Shown piece after piece: positions 15,693 to 26,325 of a stretch of DNA of 64,000 bases (positions are counted from its first letter, which is position 1; every line of letters starts with the position of its first letter). This DNA is from Jiulongibacter sediminis. GTDB taxonomy: Bacteria; Bacteroidota; Bacteroidia; Cytophagales; Spirosomataceae. Both the position numbers and the translations under genes were made by a program. Below the pieces are notes generated by a model. It saw only the letters and a program-made list of their open reading frames with translations. It was not told where the DNA came from and did not search any database. Location: NCBI RefSeq assembly GCF_001306455.1, contig NZ_LGTQ01000006.1, forward strand, positions 682,001 through 746,000. The letters run 5' to 3'.

Positions 15693-18029
15693 TCACTTTT
15701 TAAGTAATCTGATATCGGTTATGGCCGGGCTGTGTTTGCCATCGACGGCCTTGATTTCTAGAATATATTGATTCAGTTTCCGAAGGTTTTTGGGCAAGAG
15801 AATACTCACTTCATGACGGTTTTCAGGTTCGTTTTGGTCAAAGGCGATTTGATCAAGTAGGTTACCATTCAACCAAACCTCCATGGCTCTGTTGGCAATG
15901 AGATCGTTCATGACCAGCAAGAGTCTTTTTACTTTCTGCCCGGCTTTCAATTGATAGCTTATACTGCCCCAGGTGCTACGGTAATAGCTGTCTGCACCCA
16001 AGCCGCGGTAGCTGCCTCCGTCTTTGAAAAAGTGATCAGACTCAGGCTGTTGTTCACCCAGAGTAATGCGGTCGACGGTAATTTTTTCAAGAGCAAGTTG
16101 TTTCTCTTCTACGGCTTTTTGTTCAGCCTGTTGCTTTTCAAAATCATCAGGGTTACTCAATTGAAAATAGACCTGGTATCTTTTCTCATGAATGGCCAGG
16201 TAGGGTTTCAAAGTCAAGGGCTTTCCTGTACTGAGACCTGTCAGTTCATAAGTCAGTTTTGACTGATTTTGAGGTTTTAAATGAGAAGTATAGTCGCCCG
16301 TGGCATCCAAAACCGCCGGAGCTTCATACACCGGAATCAATTTGCCTTTGGCCACATGGCCCATGCGGCTGCCGTCTCCGAAAAAGTTATCGCCTTCCTG
16401 AGCCTCATACTCTGCGGCAAGAACAATAGGCCCGGCTTTAAAGGCTCCCCAGTTTGAGTCATCAGGAAGTTTTTCGAGGCTGATATTCAAAGGCAAAGCA
16501 TATCGTATGACATCCCCGTTTTTCCAGGTTCTGTTGATTTTGAAGTATTGACCCACGGTCAATTCAGGATTGATTTTTTCCTCATTGACAAAGATCTCGG
16601 TTGCCTCTAACCACTCCGGTTTTCTTAGAAACAAAGAGAAGGCTTTTGGACTGTCAAGGGTCAATTCAAACTGCGTTTGCTGTTCATACGGGAAACAGGT
16701 TTTTTGGGTCAAAACTAACCCATTTTCAGTATCAAGTTTCGAAGCAATAAAGAGGTGAACGTAGAGGTTATCGCCATTGTGGGCGTAAACCATTTCACCA
16801 TATTTCCCATGATTTTCAATGCCCGAGCCTACGCAGCACCAGAAATCTTCCTGAACGCTGGAATACACCCGGTAATGATTGGGCCGCATGGGGTTAAAAT
16901 ACACAAAACCTCCCTTTTCAGGATGGATGGAGGAGAGGATGTTATTGTACAAAGCCCGTTCGTAATAGTCGATATATTTAGCCTGAGGCTCATTGAAATA
17001 CAAGGCTTTACTAAGACGGAGCATATTATAGGTGTTGCAGTTTTCAGGCCCTTGTTCAGAGCTGATCATGGTGCTGAAGTCATCTTTTGGATGAAAATGC
17101 TCACGAACGCTATTGCCACCAATAGCCACTGATCGCTCATTGACCACCTTATTCCAGAAATTCTGAGCGGCTGTGAGGTAATCAGCGTTTTTATCGGTAT
17201 CTCCAATTTTGGCGAAGCCCACCACTTTAGGAATCTGAGTATTGGCATGCATCCCGGTTAAAGGATCCTCTCCCTTAGCCAATGGTTTTAGCAGGGTTTG
17301 ATGTGAAAAACGATAGGCCAGCTCCAGGAATTTTTGCTCACCGGTCAAAGAATAGGCGTCCAAAAAGACTTCATTCAAACCACCGTGTTCTGAGCGAAGC
17401 ATGTTTTGAATTTGCTCGTCAGTTAGATTTTTTGTGATCTCAAAAAACCAGTTGCAAAGGTCGATAAACATCGTTTTTCCCAATTCTGATTCTCCGATTT
17501 CGTAGGCATCTTTAAGCCCGGCAAAGATTTTATGTTGATTATAGAGTGGTACCCAACCATCATTCAGTCCGAAACTGGTGGCCCGAATATCTCCATTGCT
17601 GACTTCCCCAAAGACCTTTTTGCCGTTCACCACTCCGGTAAGCATTCCGTTCCCGGCGGCTTCCTGGCATTTTTTAAGTTCTTTTAAAACGTAGTCAAAT
17701 CGCTTTGAAATCTCTTTGTCGCCCGTTGCAGCTTTCATCATGGCCAGGGCTGAAACGTAATGGCCACCCACATGACCATCCAAACCGGTATTTTCCCAGT
17801 TACCGTAATTCTCCGCTTTGGGTGTTAGGCCAGCGTTTTTGTAGAATGGAGCTAAAAGACGATCAGCATCTAGTTTCAGGAGATATTCCTTGTTTCGCTG
17901 TTCTGCATTTTTGAAAGGACCTTCGAGAATTTCAACCTGGCCTAACCTGAAAGGTAGGAGCTGGGCTGCTGAAGGTAAAGTAGAGATCAGAGAAATCAGA
18001 ATATATCCAACGTTGAATGCAATTTTCAT
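15693..18029 (-). CDS. Beta-L-arabinofuranosidase, GH127/GH146 (DUF1680)
   Basis: Removes beta-L-arabinofuranosyl residues from arabinans or arabinose-rich glycoproteins by a cysteine-nucleophile mechanism with zinc. 778 residues: signal peptide (to about SAAQL), an (alpha/alpha)6 barrel with NTYNMLRLSKALYF, the zinc/nucleophile residues Glu and Cys in GPENC plus Cys398-Cys399 in WCCVGSGIENHGKYGE, then beta-sandwich domains. A C-terminal extension after about residue 630 with coiled-coil-like EKQQAEQKAVEEKQ precedes another sandwich. The choice between GH127 and GH146 cannot be made by eye. It leads the minus-strand arabinose operon. Confidence 0.92.
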   Translation of the reverse strand: MKIAFNVGYILISLISTLPSAAQLLPFRLGQVEILEGPFKNAEQRNKEYLLKLDADRLLAPFYKNAGLTPKAENYGNWENTGLDGHVGGHYVSALAMMKAATGDKEISKRFDYVLKELKKCQEAAGNGMLTGVVNGKKVFGEVSNGDIRATSFGLNDGWVPLYNQHKIFAGLKDAYEIGESELGKTMFIDLCNWFFEITKNLTDEQIQNMLRSEHGGLNEVFLDAYSLTGEQKFLELAYRFSHQTLLKPLAKGEDPLTGMHANTQIPKVVGFAKIGDTDKNADYLTAAQNFWNKVVNERSVAIGGNSVREHFHPKDDFSTMISSEQGPENCNTYNMLRLSKALYFNEPQAKYIDYYERALYNNILSSIHPEKGGFVYFNPMRPNHYRVYSSVQEDFWCCVGSGIENHGKYGEMVYAHNGDNLYVHLFIASKLDTENGLVLTQKTCFPYEQQTQFELTLDSPKAFSLFLRKPEWLEATEIFVNEEKINPELTVGQYFKINRTWKNGDVIRYALPLNISLEKLPDDSNWGAFKAGPIVLAAEYEAQEGDNFFGDGSRMGHVAKGKLIPVYEAPAVLDATGDYTSHLKPQNQSKLTYELTGLSTGKPLTLKPYLAIHEKRYQVYFQLSNPDDFEKQQAEQKAVEEKQLALEKITVDRITLGEQQPESDHFFKDGGSYRGLGADSYYRSTWGSISYQLKAGQKVKRLLLVMNDLIANRAMEVWLNGNLLDQIAFDQNEPENRHEVSILLPKNLRKLNQYILEIKAVDGKHSPAITDIRLLKK

Positions 18030-18057
18030 TGACCAAATGTTAATTGAGTAGGGTTTG

Positions 18058-18088
18058 CAAAATAAAACAGGAGTGTTCTTAATCTCAA
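18058..18088 (-). promoter_or_regulatory. Candidate promoter of the arabinose operon
   Basis: On the minus strand TTG (18088-18086), 20 bases, then TTATTTTG (18065-18058), one mismatch from TAnnTTTG. Transcription would begin around 18051, some 20 bases before the GH127/146 ATG. Confidence 0.4.
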
Positions 18089-18094
18089 TTAAAC

Positions 18095-18110
18095 ATTGCC
18101 ATTTGGCAAT
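18095..18110. promoter_or_regulatory. Inverted repeat ATTGCC-ATTT-GGCAAT in the divergent spacer
   Basis: A 6-bp perfect stem (7 bp if the loop is closed to two bases) followed on the plus strand by TTTTT. It has the look of a small intrinsic terminator, but no plus-strand gene precedes it. It lies just upstream of the candidate promoter of the minus operon, so it could instead be an operator. Confidence 0.4.
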
Positions 18111-18131
18111 TTTTAAAGGATTTTATTTGAC

Positions 18132-18166
18132 TTTGCTTTAATTGTGTCAAAAATACACTATTTTAG
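18132..18166 (+). promoter_or_regulatory. AraR-like operator inside the promoter of the 18197 esterase gene
   Basis: TGTGTC-AAAAA-TACACT (18143-18159) repeats the araB and GH95 operator design, with a weaker right half. It lies between a TTTG (18132-18135) and TATTTTAG (18159-18166), an imperfect -33/-7 pair with 23-base spacing, so binding would block the promoter. It is about 115 bases from the divergent GH127/146 start and could affect that too. Confidence 0.55.
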
Positions 18167-18196
18167 ATAATAGATTACAACAACCATTTTTTAACT

Positions 18197-19138
18197 ATGA
18201 AACTTAACAAAATTAGTTTGATTATCCTGTCTGGCCTTTTGATGCTCAACAGTCATTTTCTTTTGGCTCAGGATGGCACCATTTATCCACTAGAGGCACC
18301 TGATGAACCCGATGCCATACTTCTGGGAACAGGTGGTGTAGAAGATCAGCCCGCTTCTGAATCCTGGTTTCGCCAGTGGGGTGACCCTATGGCCAGAAAT
18401 ATCACTACGGCTACATTGACTCCCTTTTTACCTGAGGCAGGCAAGGCAAACGGAGCAGCTGTTATCGTAGCACCGGGTGGAGGATACAGATGGCTGTCTC
18501 TAGGTAACGAAGGCTGGGAAGTCGCTGAAGCTCTAGCTAAGCAGGGAATTGCTGCGTTTGTTTTAAAATATCGCCTTCACCCCACTCCTGAATCTCTGAA
18601 TGACTTTACTGCATGGATGAATCGACCGAGAACGGCTCCTCCGGCTCCTGCCACTGATGAGAAAAAGGAAGAAGCTCCAGTAAGACCTGCCATGCAGTTA
18701 GATTTATCAAATCAACTTGAAGATGCCGAGGCCGCATATGCGATGATTATTGACAGAGCTGAGGAATGGGGAGTTGATACGGATAGAATTGGCATGATCG
18801 GTTTTTCTGCCGGAGCAGGCCTGACCATGCATTCGACGTTACATTCTAAAAAGATGAAACTAGCTTTTATTGGACCAATCTATGGTGGAATGGGCCCTGT
18901 GGAGGTACCAAAGTATGCACCGCCAATGTTTAATGTTATTGCTTCAGATGATTTTCTTTTCAGGGGCCAGTTTGGTGTGATTGACTCTTGGTATAAGGCT
19001 GGTATTCCTGTAGAGTTTCATTTGTATCAAAACGGTGGACATGGTTTTGGACTTGGAAACCCGGGCCGTACCAGTAACCGCTGGTTTGATGCCTTCACAC
19101 ACTGGCTCGATGTCAACAACTTTTTAAAAGCAAAGTAG
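18197..19138 (+). CDS. Secreted alpha/beta-hydrolase, acetylxylan-esterase-like
   Basis: A 313-residue exported esterase with a Sec signal peptide (cleavage after LLAQ near residue 25). The oxyanion motif APGGGYRWLSLGNEGWEVA and nucleophile elbow IGFSAGAGLTMH are characteristic of BD-FAE/lipase-like acetyl esterases; the catalytic His is in NGGHGFGLG near the C-terminus. Between residues 140 and 175 a proline/lysine-rich loop (RTAPPAPATDEKKEEAPVRP) is inserted. Family knowledge points to deacetylation of xylan or oligosaccharides; the exact substrate is unknown. The operator-like site in its promoter links it to the arabinose genes. Confidence 0.85.
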   Translation: MKLNKISLIILSGLLMLNSHFLLAQDGTIYPLEAPDEPDAILLGTGGVEDQPASESWFRQWGDPMARNITTATLTPFLPEAGKANGAAVIVAPGGGYRWLSLGNEGWEVAEALAKQGIAAFVLKYRLHPTPESLNDFTAWMNRPRTAPPAPATDEKKEEAPVRPAMQLDLSNQLEDAEAAYAMIIDRAEEWGVDTDRIGMIGFSAGAGLTMHSTLHSKKMKLAFIGPIYGGMGPVEVPKYAPPMFNVIASDDFLFRGQFGVIDSWYKAGIPVEFHLYQNGGHGFGLGNPGRTSNRWFDAFTHWLDVNNFLKAK

Positions 19139-19170
19139 ATTTTTAATTCGCATTTCGTCTAAAATTAAGC

Positions 19171-19208
19171 AAAGAGCTATAGCTTCACTTTTGAGGTTAT
19201 AGCTCTTT
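19171..19208 (+). terminator. Intrinsic terminator after the esterase gene
   Basis: Arms 19171-19186 and 19193-19208 (AAAGAGCTATA paired with TATAGCTCTTT, extended with one mismatch and one wobble) form a strong hairpin with a six-base loop, followed by CATTTTC. It sits 33 bases after the esterase stop and just before the crp-type gene. Confidence 0.7.
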
Positions 19209-19226
19209 CATTTTCGGCAATACAAC

Positions 19227-19802
19227 ATGACTGATTTCAAATCTTTTTTCAATGGTCTGAACCCGGTAAGCGACGACAGCTGGGAGAAGTTAATCAGCCT
19301 TTTCAAACCTAGGAGACTCAGTAAAAACGAGTACTTTATCAAAGCCGGTGAGCAAGCTAAAGAAATCGGGTTTCTGGAAAGTGGAATCATCAGAGCTTTC
19401 TATCGAAATAACGAGGGAGTTGAGTATAACAAACACTTTTTTATCAATCCATGCTTTGTGGGCGGATATGCTTCGCTGGTTACCCAGAAAGTCAATGAAA
19501 TTAATCAGGAGGCCTTAAGTGATTGTAACCTCTTGGTGGCCAGCTATAATGAGATTACAGGCCTTTATCAGACCTGTCCTGATATTGAAAGAGCCGCCCG
19601 TGTGCTTTCAGAGCGGTTTTTTGTGCAGAAAGAACAACGCGAAATAGAGCTGGTTTTACTTGACGCTGAAAAGCGTTACGAGATTTTCAGAAGAGATTTC
19701 CCCCAACTGGAACAGGAAATTCCGCAATATCACATCGCCTCTTATTTGGGAATCACACCTACTCAGTTAAGCCGCATCAGAAGAAAAATGGCTGGTCTTT
19801 GA
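19227..19802 (+). CDS. Crp/Fnr family transcriptional regulator
   Basis: A 191-residue regulator: an N-terminal cyclic-nucleotide-binding-like beta-roll (LFKPRRLSKNEYFIKAGEQAKEIGFLESGIIRAFY), a long dimerisation helix, and a C-terminal helix-turn-helix HIASYLGITPTQLSRIRRKM. It has no cysteine cluster for an Fe-S centre and lacks the conserved cAMP phosphate-binding RxA segment, as is usual for this bacteroidete subgroup whose effectors are mostly unknown. The two downstream units each carry the box ACCTATGTAAATGCA at the same distance from their promoters, so I infer that this protein activates them. Confidence 0.9.
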   Translation: MTDFKSFFNGLNPVSDDSWEKLISLFKPRRLSKNEYFIKAGEQAKEIGFLESGIIRAFYRNNEGVEYNKHFFINPCFVGGYASLVTQKVNEINQEALSDCNLLVASYNEITGLYQTCPDIERAARVLSERFFVQKEQREIELVLLDAEKRYEIFRRDFPQLEQEIPQYHIASYLGITPTQLSRIRRKMAGL

Positions 19803-19807
19803 TTTCT

Positions 19808-19850
19808 TTACCTATGTAAATGCATAGCTGCCTGATAGATAGAACCTTTG
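19808..19850 (+). promoter_or_regulatory. Candidate Crp/Fnr box and promoter, cupin gene
   Basis: TTAC-CTAT-GTAA (19808-19819), inside ACCTATGTAAATGCA (19810-19824), lies 33 bases (first base to first base) before AACCTTTG (19843-19850), one mismatch from TAnnTTTG. No -33 TTG is present at the usual place, as expected of a promoter that needs a class II activator centred near -42. Confidence 0.6.
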
Positions 19851-19885
19851 TTTTCAATTAAACAAATTCAAAACATCTGAGCAGC

Positions 19886-20392
19886 ATGAAAGCAGATTAC
19901 TTTAACGATCAGCTGGAGAGTAAGACAATTCTTATTGCCCCAAATCAGGGCCAACGTTTCCAATTAGGGGACAACTCCTTTACATTTAAAATAACCAGTG
20001 AACTATCTAATGATCAGCTAGGCATTTATGAAATAGTTTTGGCACCAATGTCTATAGGGGCCAAATTGCATTATCACAGGTATATGGACGAAACATTCGT
20101 CGTAATTAATGGCGTACTTACGTTTGAGACTTTAGACAATTCTTGTCAGATAGAAGCCGGTTCTATCGCCTTTGCACCAAGGTTTTCACCACATGGCTTT
20201 AGAAACGACACCCTTGAAGAAGTCAGGCTCCTGCTGATTTTCAACCCTTCATCAAAGAGAGAAGGTTTTTTTAAAGGTTTGCACGAAACGCTTAGCGAAA
20301 CACCTATCAACCCTGAAAAATACCTGAAGCTCTACAACAAGTATGACAGCTTCCCGATAGACCCTGAAAACATGATTCCGGCCAGAGAGTAA
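19886..20392 (+). CDS. Cupin-domain protein
   Basis: A 168-residue single-domain cupin. Motif 1 is HYHRYMDETFVVINGVLTFE (metal ligands His, His, Glu) and motif 2 is PRFSPHGFRNDT with the fourth ligand His. Such small cupins are dioxygenases, isomerases or binding proteins; substrate cannot be inferred. No signal peptide, so cytosolic. It stands alone between the Crp/Fnr gene and the darcynin operon and shares the operator-like box with the latter, which suggests a common stimulus. Confidence 0.85.
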   Translation: MKADYFNDQLESKTILIAPNQGQRFQLGDNSFTFKITSELSNDQLGIYEIVLAPMSIGAKLHYHRYMDETFVVINGVLTFETLDNSCQIEAGSIAFAPRFSPHGFRNDTLEEVRLLLIFNPSSKREGFFKGLHETLSETPINPEKYLKLYNKYDSFPIDPENMIPARE

Positions 20393-20435
20393 TTATTTTT
20401 TGAGAGGTAATCTGAATACCGGGATCGGTACTTCT

Positions 20436-20478
20436 TAACCTATGTAAATGCACAAGCGTTTCTCACTTATCAATTTTG
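20436..20478 (+). promoter_or_regulatory. Candidate Crp/Fnr box and promoter, darcynin operon
   Basis: The same ACCTATGTAAATGCA (20438-20452) as upstream of the cupin gene, again 33 bases (first base to first base) before a -7-like CAATTTTG (20471-20478). The identical spacing at two promoters argues that the box is functional. Transcription would begin near 20485, 13 bases before the ATG. Confidence 0.6.
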
Positions 20479-20497
20479 CAACATCATAGAACATAAA

Positions 20498-20911
20498 ATG
20501 AAGAATCTTATTTTAATCCTGTTTACCGCATTGTCTTTTACGGTTAATGCTCAAAAAAAACAGAAACATATGGATCAGAAACCTTATACCATTTTAGTAT
20601 TAATGAATGCTGCTCCTCAGTGGCTAACACTGAGTAGAGAAGAACGTAGTACGTTCGTAGAGAAAGAATTGACTCCCATTCTCACAAGAGTGAGCAAGAC
20701 CGTTCAGGTGAATTTTTATGATTCAGAATATTTTCATGCTGCGGTATCTGATTTTATGATTATTGAAACCGCCGTGCTGGATGATTACAAACTCCTGATT
20801 GAGATGTTGAGAGATACGCCGGTGTATGGCGTTCCCTATTTTGAAATTAAGGACATCATTGTTGGGAAAGAAAATCTATTTGAAGATTTCAACGAGAAAT
20901 TAAAGCCATGA
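20498..20911 (+). CDS. Darcynin-family protein with signal peptide
   Basis: A 137-residue protein. The first 18 residues (MKNLILILFTALSFTVNA) are a signal peptide, and the rest (YTILVLMNAAPQWLTLSREER, NFYDSEYFHAAVSDF, LIEMLRDTPVYGVPYFEIKDII) matches the darcynin family, a ferredoxin-like fold of unknown function related to EthD/ABM-type monooxygenase folds. Most family members I know are cytosolic, so the export signal is notable; an internal ATG at 20570 (MDQKPYTILV) would give the cytosolic form. It overlaps the SDR gene by four bases (ATGA). Confidence 0.82.
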   Translation: MKNLILILFTALSFTVNAQKKQKHMDQKPYTILVLMNAAPQWLTLSREERSTFVEKELTPILTRVSKTVQVNFYDSEYFHAAVSDFMIIETAVLDDYKLLIEMLRDTPVYGVPYFEIKDIIVGKENLFEDFNEKLKP

Positions 20912-21645
20912 TTTTAAGTGGAAACACCATTATGATCACCGGCGGCTCCTCAGGTATTGGCCTTGCCATGGCGAAGAAGTTTGCTGCTTTGCAAAACAAG
21001 GTCATTATTACCGGTCGAAACAAGTCAAAACTGGACGCTATTCAGAAAGACTTTCCTGAATTCATTTGTCTTCAAGCGGACTTGGCCAATAAGAATGCAA
21101 TGGACGAGTTGGTTCTGGAAATTGAGCAAAAATATCCTGAAACCAATGTTCTGATCAATAATGCGGCGGTTCAGTACAATTACAGTTTTTTAGAAGAGCA
21201 GGATTTAACCTACAAAATTGACTATGAAATTGCCACAAACCTGATAGGGCCTATACGACTCACAGCGTTGCTGTTGCCCACGCTTTTGAAAAATGAGAGC
21301 TCTGCTATTGTCAATGTGAGCAGTGGTCTTTTTATCGCCCCCAAAATGTCGGCATCAGTGTATTGTGCTACGAAATCGGCTATTCATAGCCATACGAAAA
21401 CACTTCGGTATCAGCTGGAGAGGTCCTCAATAAAGGTTTTTGAAATAATTCCTGCGTTGGTAGAAACACCAATGACCGAGGGCAGAGGAAAGTCAAAAAT
21501 TTCACCAGAGCAGCTGGTTGATGAATTTATGAAGGACTTCCAAAGAGATAAGCCGGAGAGCTATATAGGTAAAACAAAGCTTTTGAAAGCAATAGGCAGG
21601 CTGGCACCGAAGCTTGCTGATAGAATTATGAAAAACGGACTTTAA
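20908..21645 (+). CDS. Short-chain dehydrogenase/reductase
   Basis: A 245-residue classical SDR. The cofactor motif TGGSSGIG is at 11-18, NNAAV near 84-88, and the catalytic triad is Ser138, Tyr152 and Lys156 (VYCATKSA). The C-terminal ETPMTEGRGKSKISPEQL resembles DltE-like members. Substrate is unknown. The start overlaps the darcynin stop (ATGA), so the two proteins are translationally coupled; the DoxX gene follows after 12 bases. The operon may act on a small reactive or quinone-like compound, which is an inference from its neighbours. Confidence 0.9.
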   Translation: MILSGNTIMITGGSSGIGLAMAKKFAALQNKVIITGRNKSKLDAIQKDFPEFICLQADLANKNAMDELVLEIEQKYPETNVLINNAAVQYNYSFLEEQDLTYKIDYEIATNLIGPIRLTALLLPTLLKNESSAIVNVSSGLFIAPKMSASVYCATKSAIHSHTKTLRYQLERSSIKVFEIIPALVETPMTEGRGKSKISPEQLVDEFMKDFQRDKPESYIGKTKLLKAIGRLAPKLADRIMKNGL

Positions 21646-21657
21646 ATATTTATTCGA

Positions 21658-22125
21658 ATGAAACCTCTGATAGTTTTATTATCGTCATTTATTCTTTTAG
21701 TGGCTTTTTTCAGGCTTACCAGAAAGGAATACGAATATGCCAAATCGGCCAGAATAGCGATGGCTTTTATGCTATTTTTTACGGCGATTGCCCATTTTAT
21801 TTTTACTGATGGCATGGCCATGATGATACCCCACTTCTTGCCCTTTAAGAAAGGTTTGGTTTACCTGACTGGTTTTCTTGAAATACTCGGTGGAGCGGGG
21901 CTTCTTGTTCCACGTTTCAAAGAACTTGTCGGAAGAGCATTAGTCGTATTTTTTATTCTGATACTACCAGCGAATACTTTTGCCGCAGTTCACCATATTG
22001 ATTATCAAAACGGGTCAGATGATGGGCCCGGAATGGCCTACCTGTGGTTTAGGGTTCCATTACAGCTTTTGTTTATTGCCTGGGTTTACTATTCCACGTT
22101 ATCGGGAAAAATTAAGGGTAAATAA
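21658..22125 (+). CDS. DoxX-like membrane protein
   Basis: A 155-residue protein with four hydrophobic helices (LIVLLSSFILLVAFF, MAFMLFFTAIAHFIF, LTGFLEILGGAGLLVP, ALVVFFILILPANTFA) and a final segment near 135. The GFLEILGGAGLLVP motif in helix 3 is typical of the DoxX family, small membrane proteins linked to redox stress or quinone chemistry. It is the last gene of the darcynin-SDR-DoxX unit and is closed by a shared hairpin terminator. Confidence 0.82.
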   Translation: MKPLIVLLSSFILLVAFFRLTRKEYEYAKSARIAMAFMLFFTAIAHFIFTDGMAMMIPHFLPFKKGLVYLTGFLEILGGAGLLVPRFKELVGRALVVFFILILPANTFAAVHHIDYQNGSDDGPGMAYLWFRVPLQLLFIAWVYYSTLSGKIKGK

Positions 22126-22156
22126 GGGTCTCAAAATAAAATCACAATTCAAAAAG

Positions 22157-22190
22157 AAAGGCAGAGCTTTTATTCTGAAGCCCTGCCTTT
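22157..22190. terminator. Bidirectional terminator between convergent operons
   Basis: AAAGGCAGAGCTT (22157-22169) pairs with AAGCCCTGCCTTT (22178-22190), 13 bp with one mismatch and an eight-base loop. A-rich sequence flanks the left side (AAAAAG) and TTT the right, so it can serve the DoxX operon and the esterase gene ending at 22215. Confidence 0.7.
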
Positions 22191-22214
22191 GGCTAAAGTA
22201 GTATCTGACTCCCC

Positions 22215-24188
<1,974 letters not shown>

Positions 24189-24193
24189 TTAAA

Positions 24194-24205
24194 CCTCTGA
24201 AGAGG
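24194..24205 (-). terminator. Weak hairpin after the AraC-type gene
   Basis: CCTCTGAAGAGG forms a 4-5 bp stem; on the minus strand it is followed by TTTAATC. It is small and only a possible terminator between the AraC-type gene and the tandem esterase gene. Confidence 0.25.
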
Positions 24206-24242
24206 AAAGTGTTTTTTTTAAATAATGCGATTCTCTAAAGTT

Positions 24243-25157
24243 TTACGTGCTGGCTGTGGCCGGCTCCCTCGGTGTTTTTCTGAAGTTACTTGGGCATTCC
24301 CCCATCACTTTTTTGAACGTATTTGAAAAATGCTGAGAGGAGTAAAAGCCGGTATCCAGTGCTATACCGGTGATGGGCTCGTCGGTCTCTTTCAGCAATT
24401 GAACAGCACGGTTTATGCGTAAATAAATGAGATAATCGAAAGGGGAGTAACCGAGTTGAGATTTCATGCGTTGAGACAATTGTGTTACTCCCATGTTGGT
24501 AAAACTTGCCATTTCTTTTACACTCCAATGATGCGAAAGACTTGCCTTCAACTCTTCAGTTAGCTTGTCAAGCCCCGGGTCTTTGAGCCCCGAAACAGTC
24601 TTTTTATCAATCATGCAGTACCTCCTGTACGTGCTGACGATCAACTCATTTATCAATGCCCTTATTCTGACCCGGTAACCCAGTTCTCGGCTTTTAAACT
24701 CCTCCTCTAGTTTCTTGAAATTGAGTTTAACTTCTTCACTATTTTGAAGTATAAAAAGTCCTGAAGCTCTAAATTTTGAAAGTATGTAAGAGATTTCCTT
24801 TCGTTCTGTAAATTCTGACTCTTCAAACTTTTCCTCTGATGGGTTGACAAAATAATAGTCAGGGTTTAAAGCTATTTTGTAAAACCCTCCTTTCTCCACA
24901 GGCTTGAAGTTCTTTTCCATTACCACACCCGGGCAGGCGAGAATGAGATCTTCAGGTGTGATGCGGTATGTTTTATCATTAAAATTCCAATCAAACTGTC
25001 CAGACTCAATACTCATCAGGCAGTAATTCTGCAAGACTAGTTTGGAACTCAGGAAAGAACTTTCTGAAGGCCCTACTTCAACCCGTTTAAACAAGGCAAT
25101 TTCCTTGGGTAAAGTCTCCTCACTTTCTTCAAAAAACTGATAACTAAAGGCTTTCAT
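24243..25157 (-). CDS. AraC-family transcriptional regulator
   Basis: 304 residues: an N-terminal half (about 1-200) without recognisable enzymatic motif, presumably ligand-sensing, and a C-terminal HTH_18 domain with two helix-turn-helix units (HWSVKEMASFTNMGVTQLSQRMKSQLG and PITGIALDTGFYSSQHFSNTFKKVMG), ending in the usual CPSNFRK. Cytosolic, no membrane segment, so not a hybrid two-component regulator. It lies between two esterase genes in the hemicellulose cluster on the same strand, so a role in sensing a xylan- or arabinan-derived sugar is a fair inference. Confidence 0.9.
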   Translation of the reverse strand: MKAFSYQFFEESEETLPKEIALFKRVEVGPSESSFLSSKLVLQNYCLMSIESGQFDWNFNDKTYRITPEDLILACPGVVMEKNFKPVEKGGFYKIALNPDYYFVNPSEEKFEESEFTERKEISYILSKFRASGLFILQNSEEVKLNFKKLEEEFKSRELGYRVRIRALINELIVSTYRRYCMIDKKTVSGLKDPGLDKLTEELKASLSHHWSVKEMASFTNMGVTQLSQRMKSQLGYSPFDYLIYLRINRAVQLLKETDEPITGIALDTGFYSSQHFSNTFKKVMGECPSNFRKTPREPATAST

Positions 25158-25201
25158 ACGGATGAAATTTTTAGATTAAACATTCAATAGAGTTCATGGG
25201 A

Positions 25202-26314
<1,113 letters not shown>

Positions 26315-26325
26315 TTAGAGTTGAT

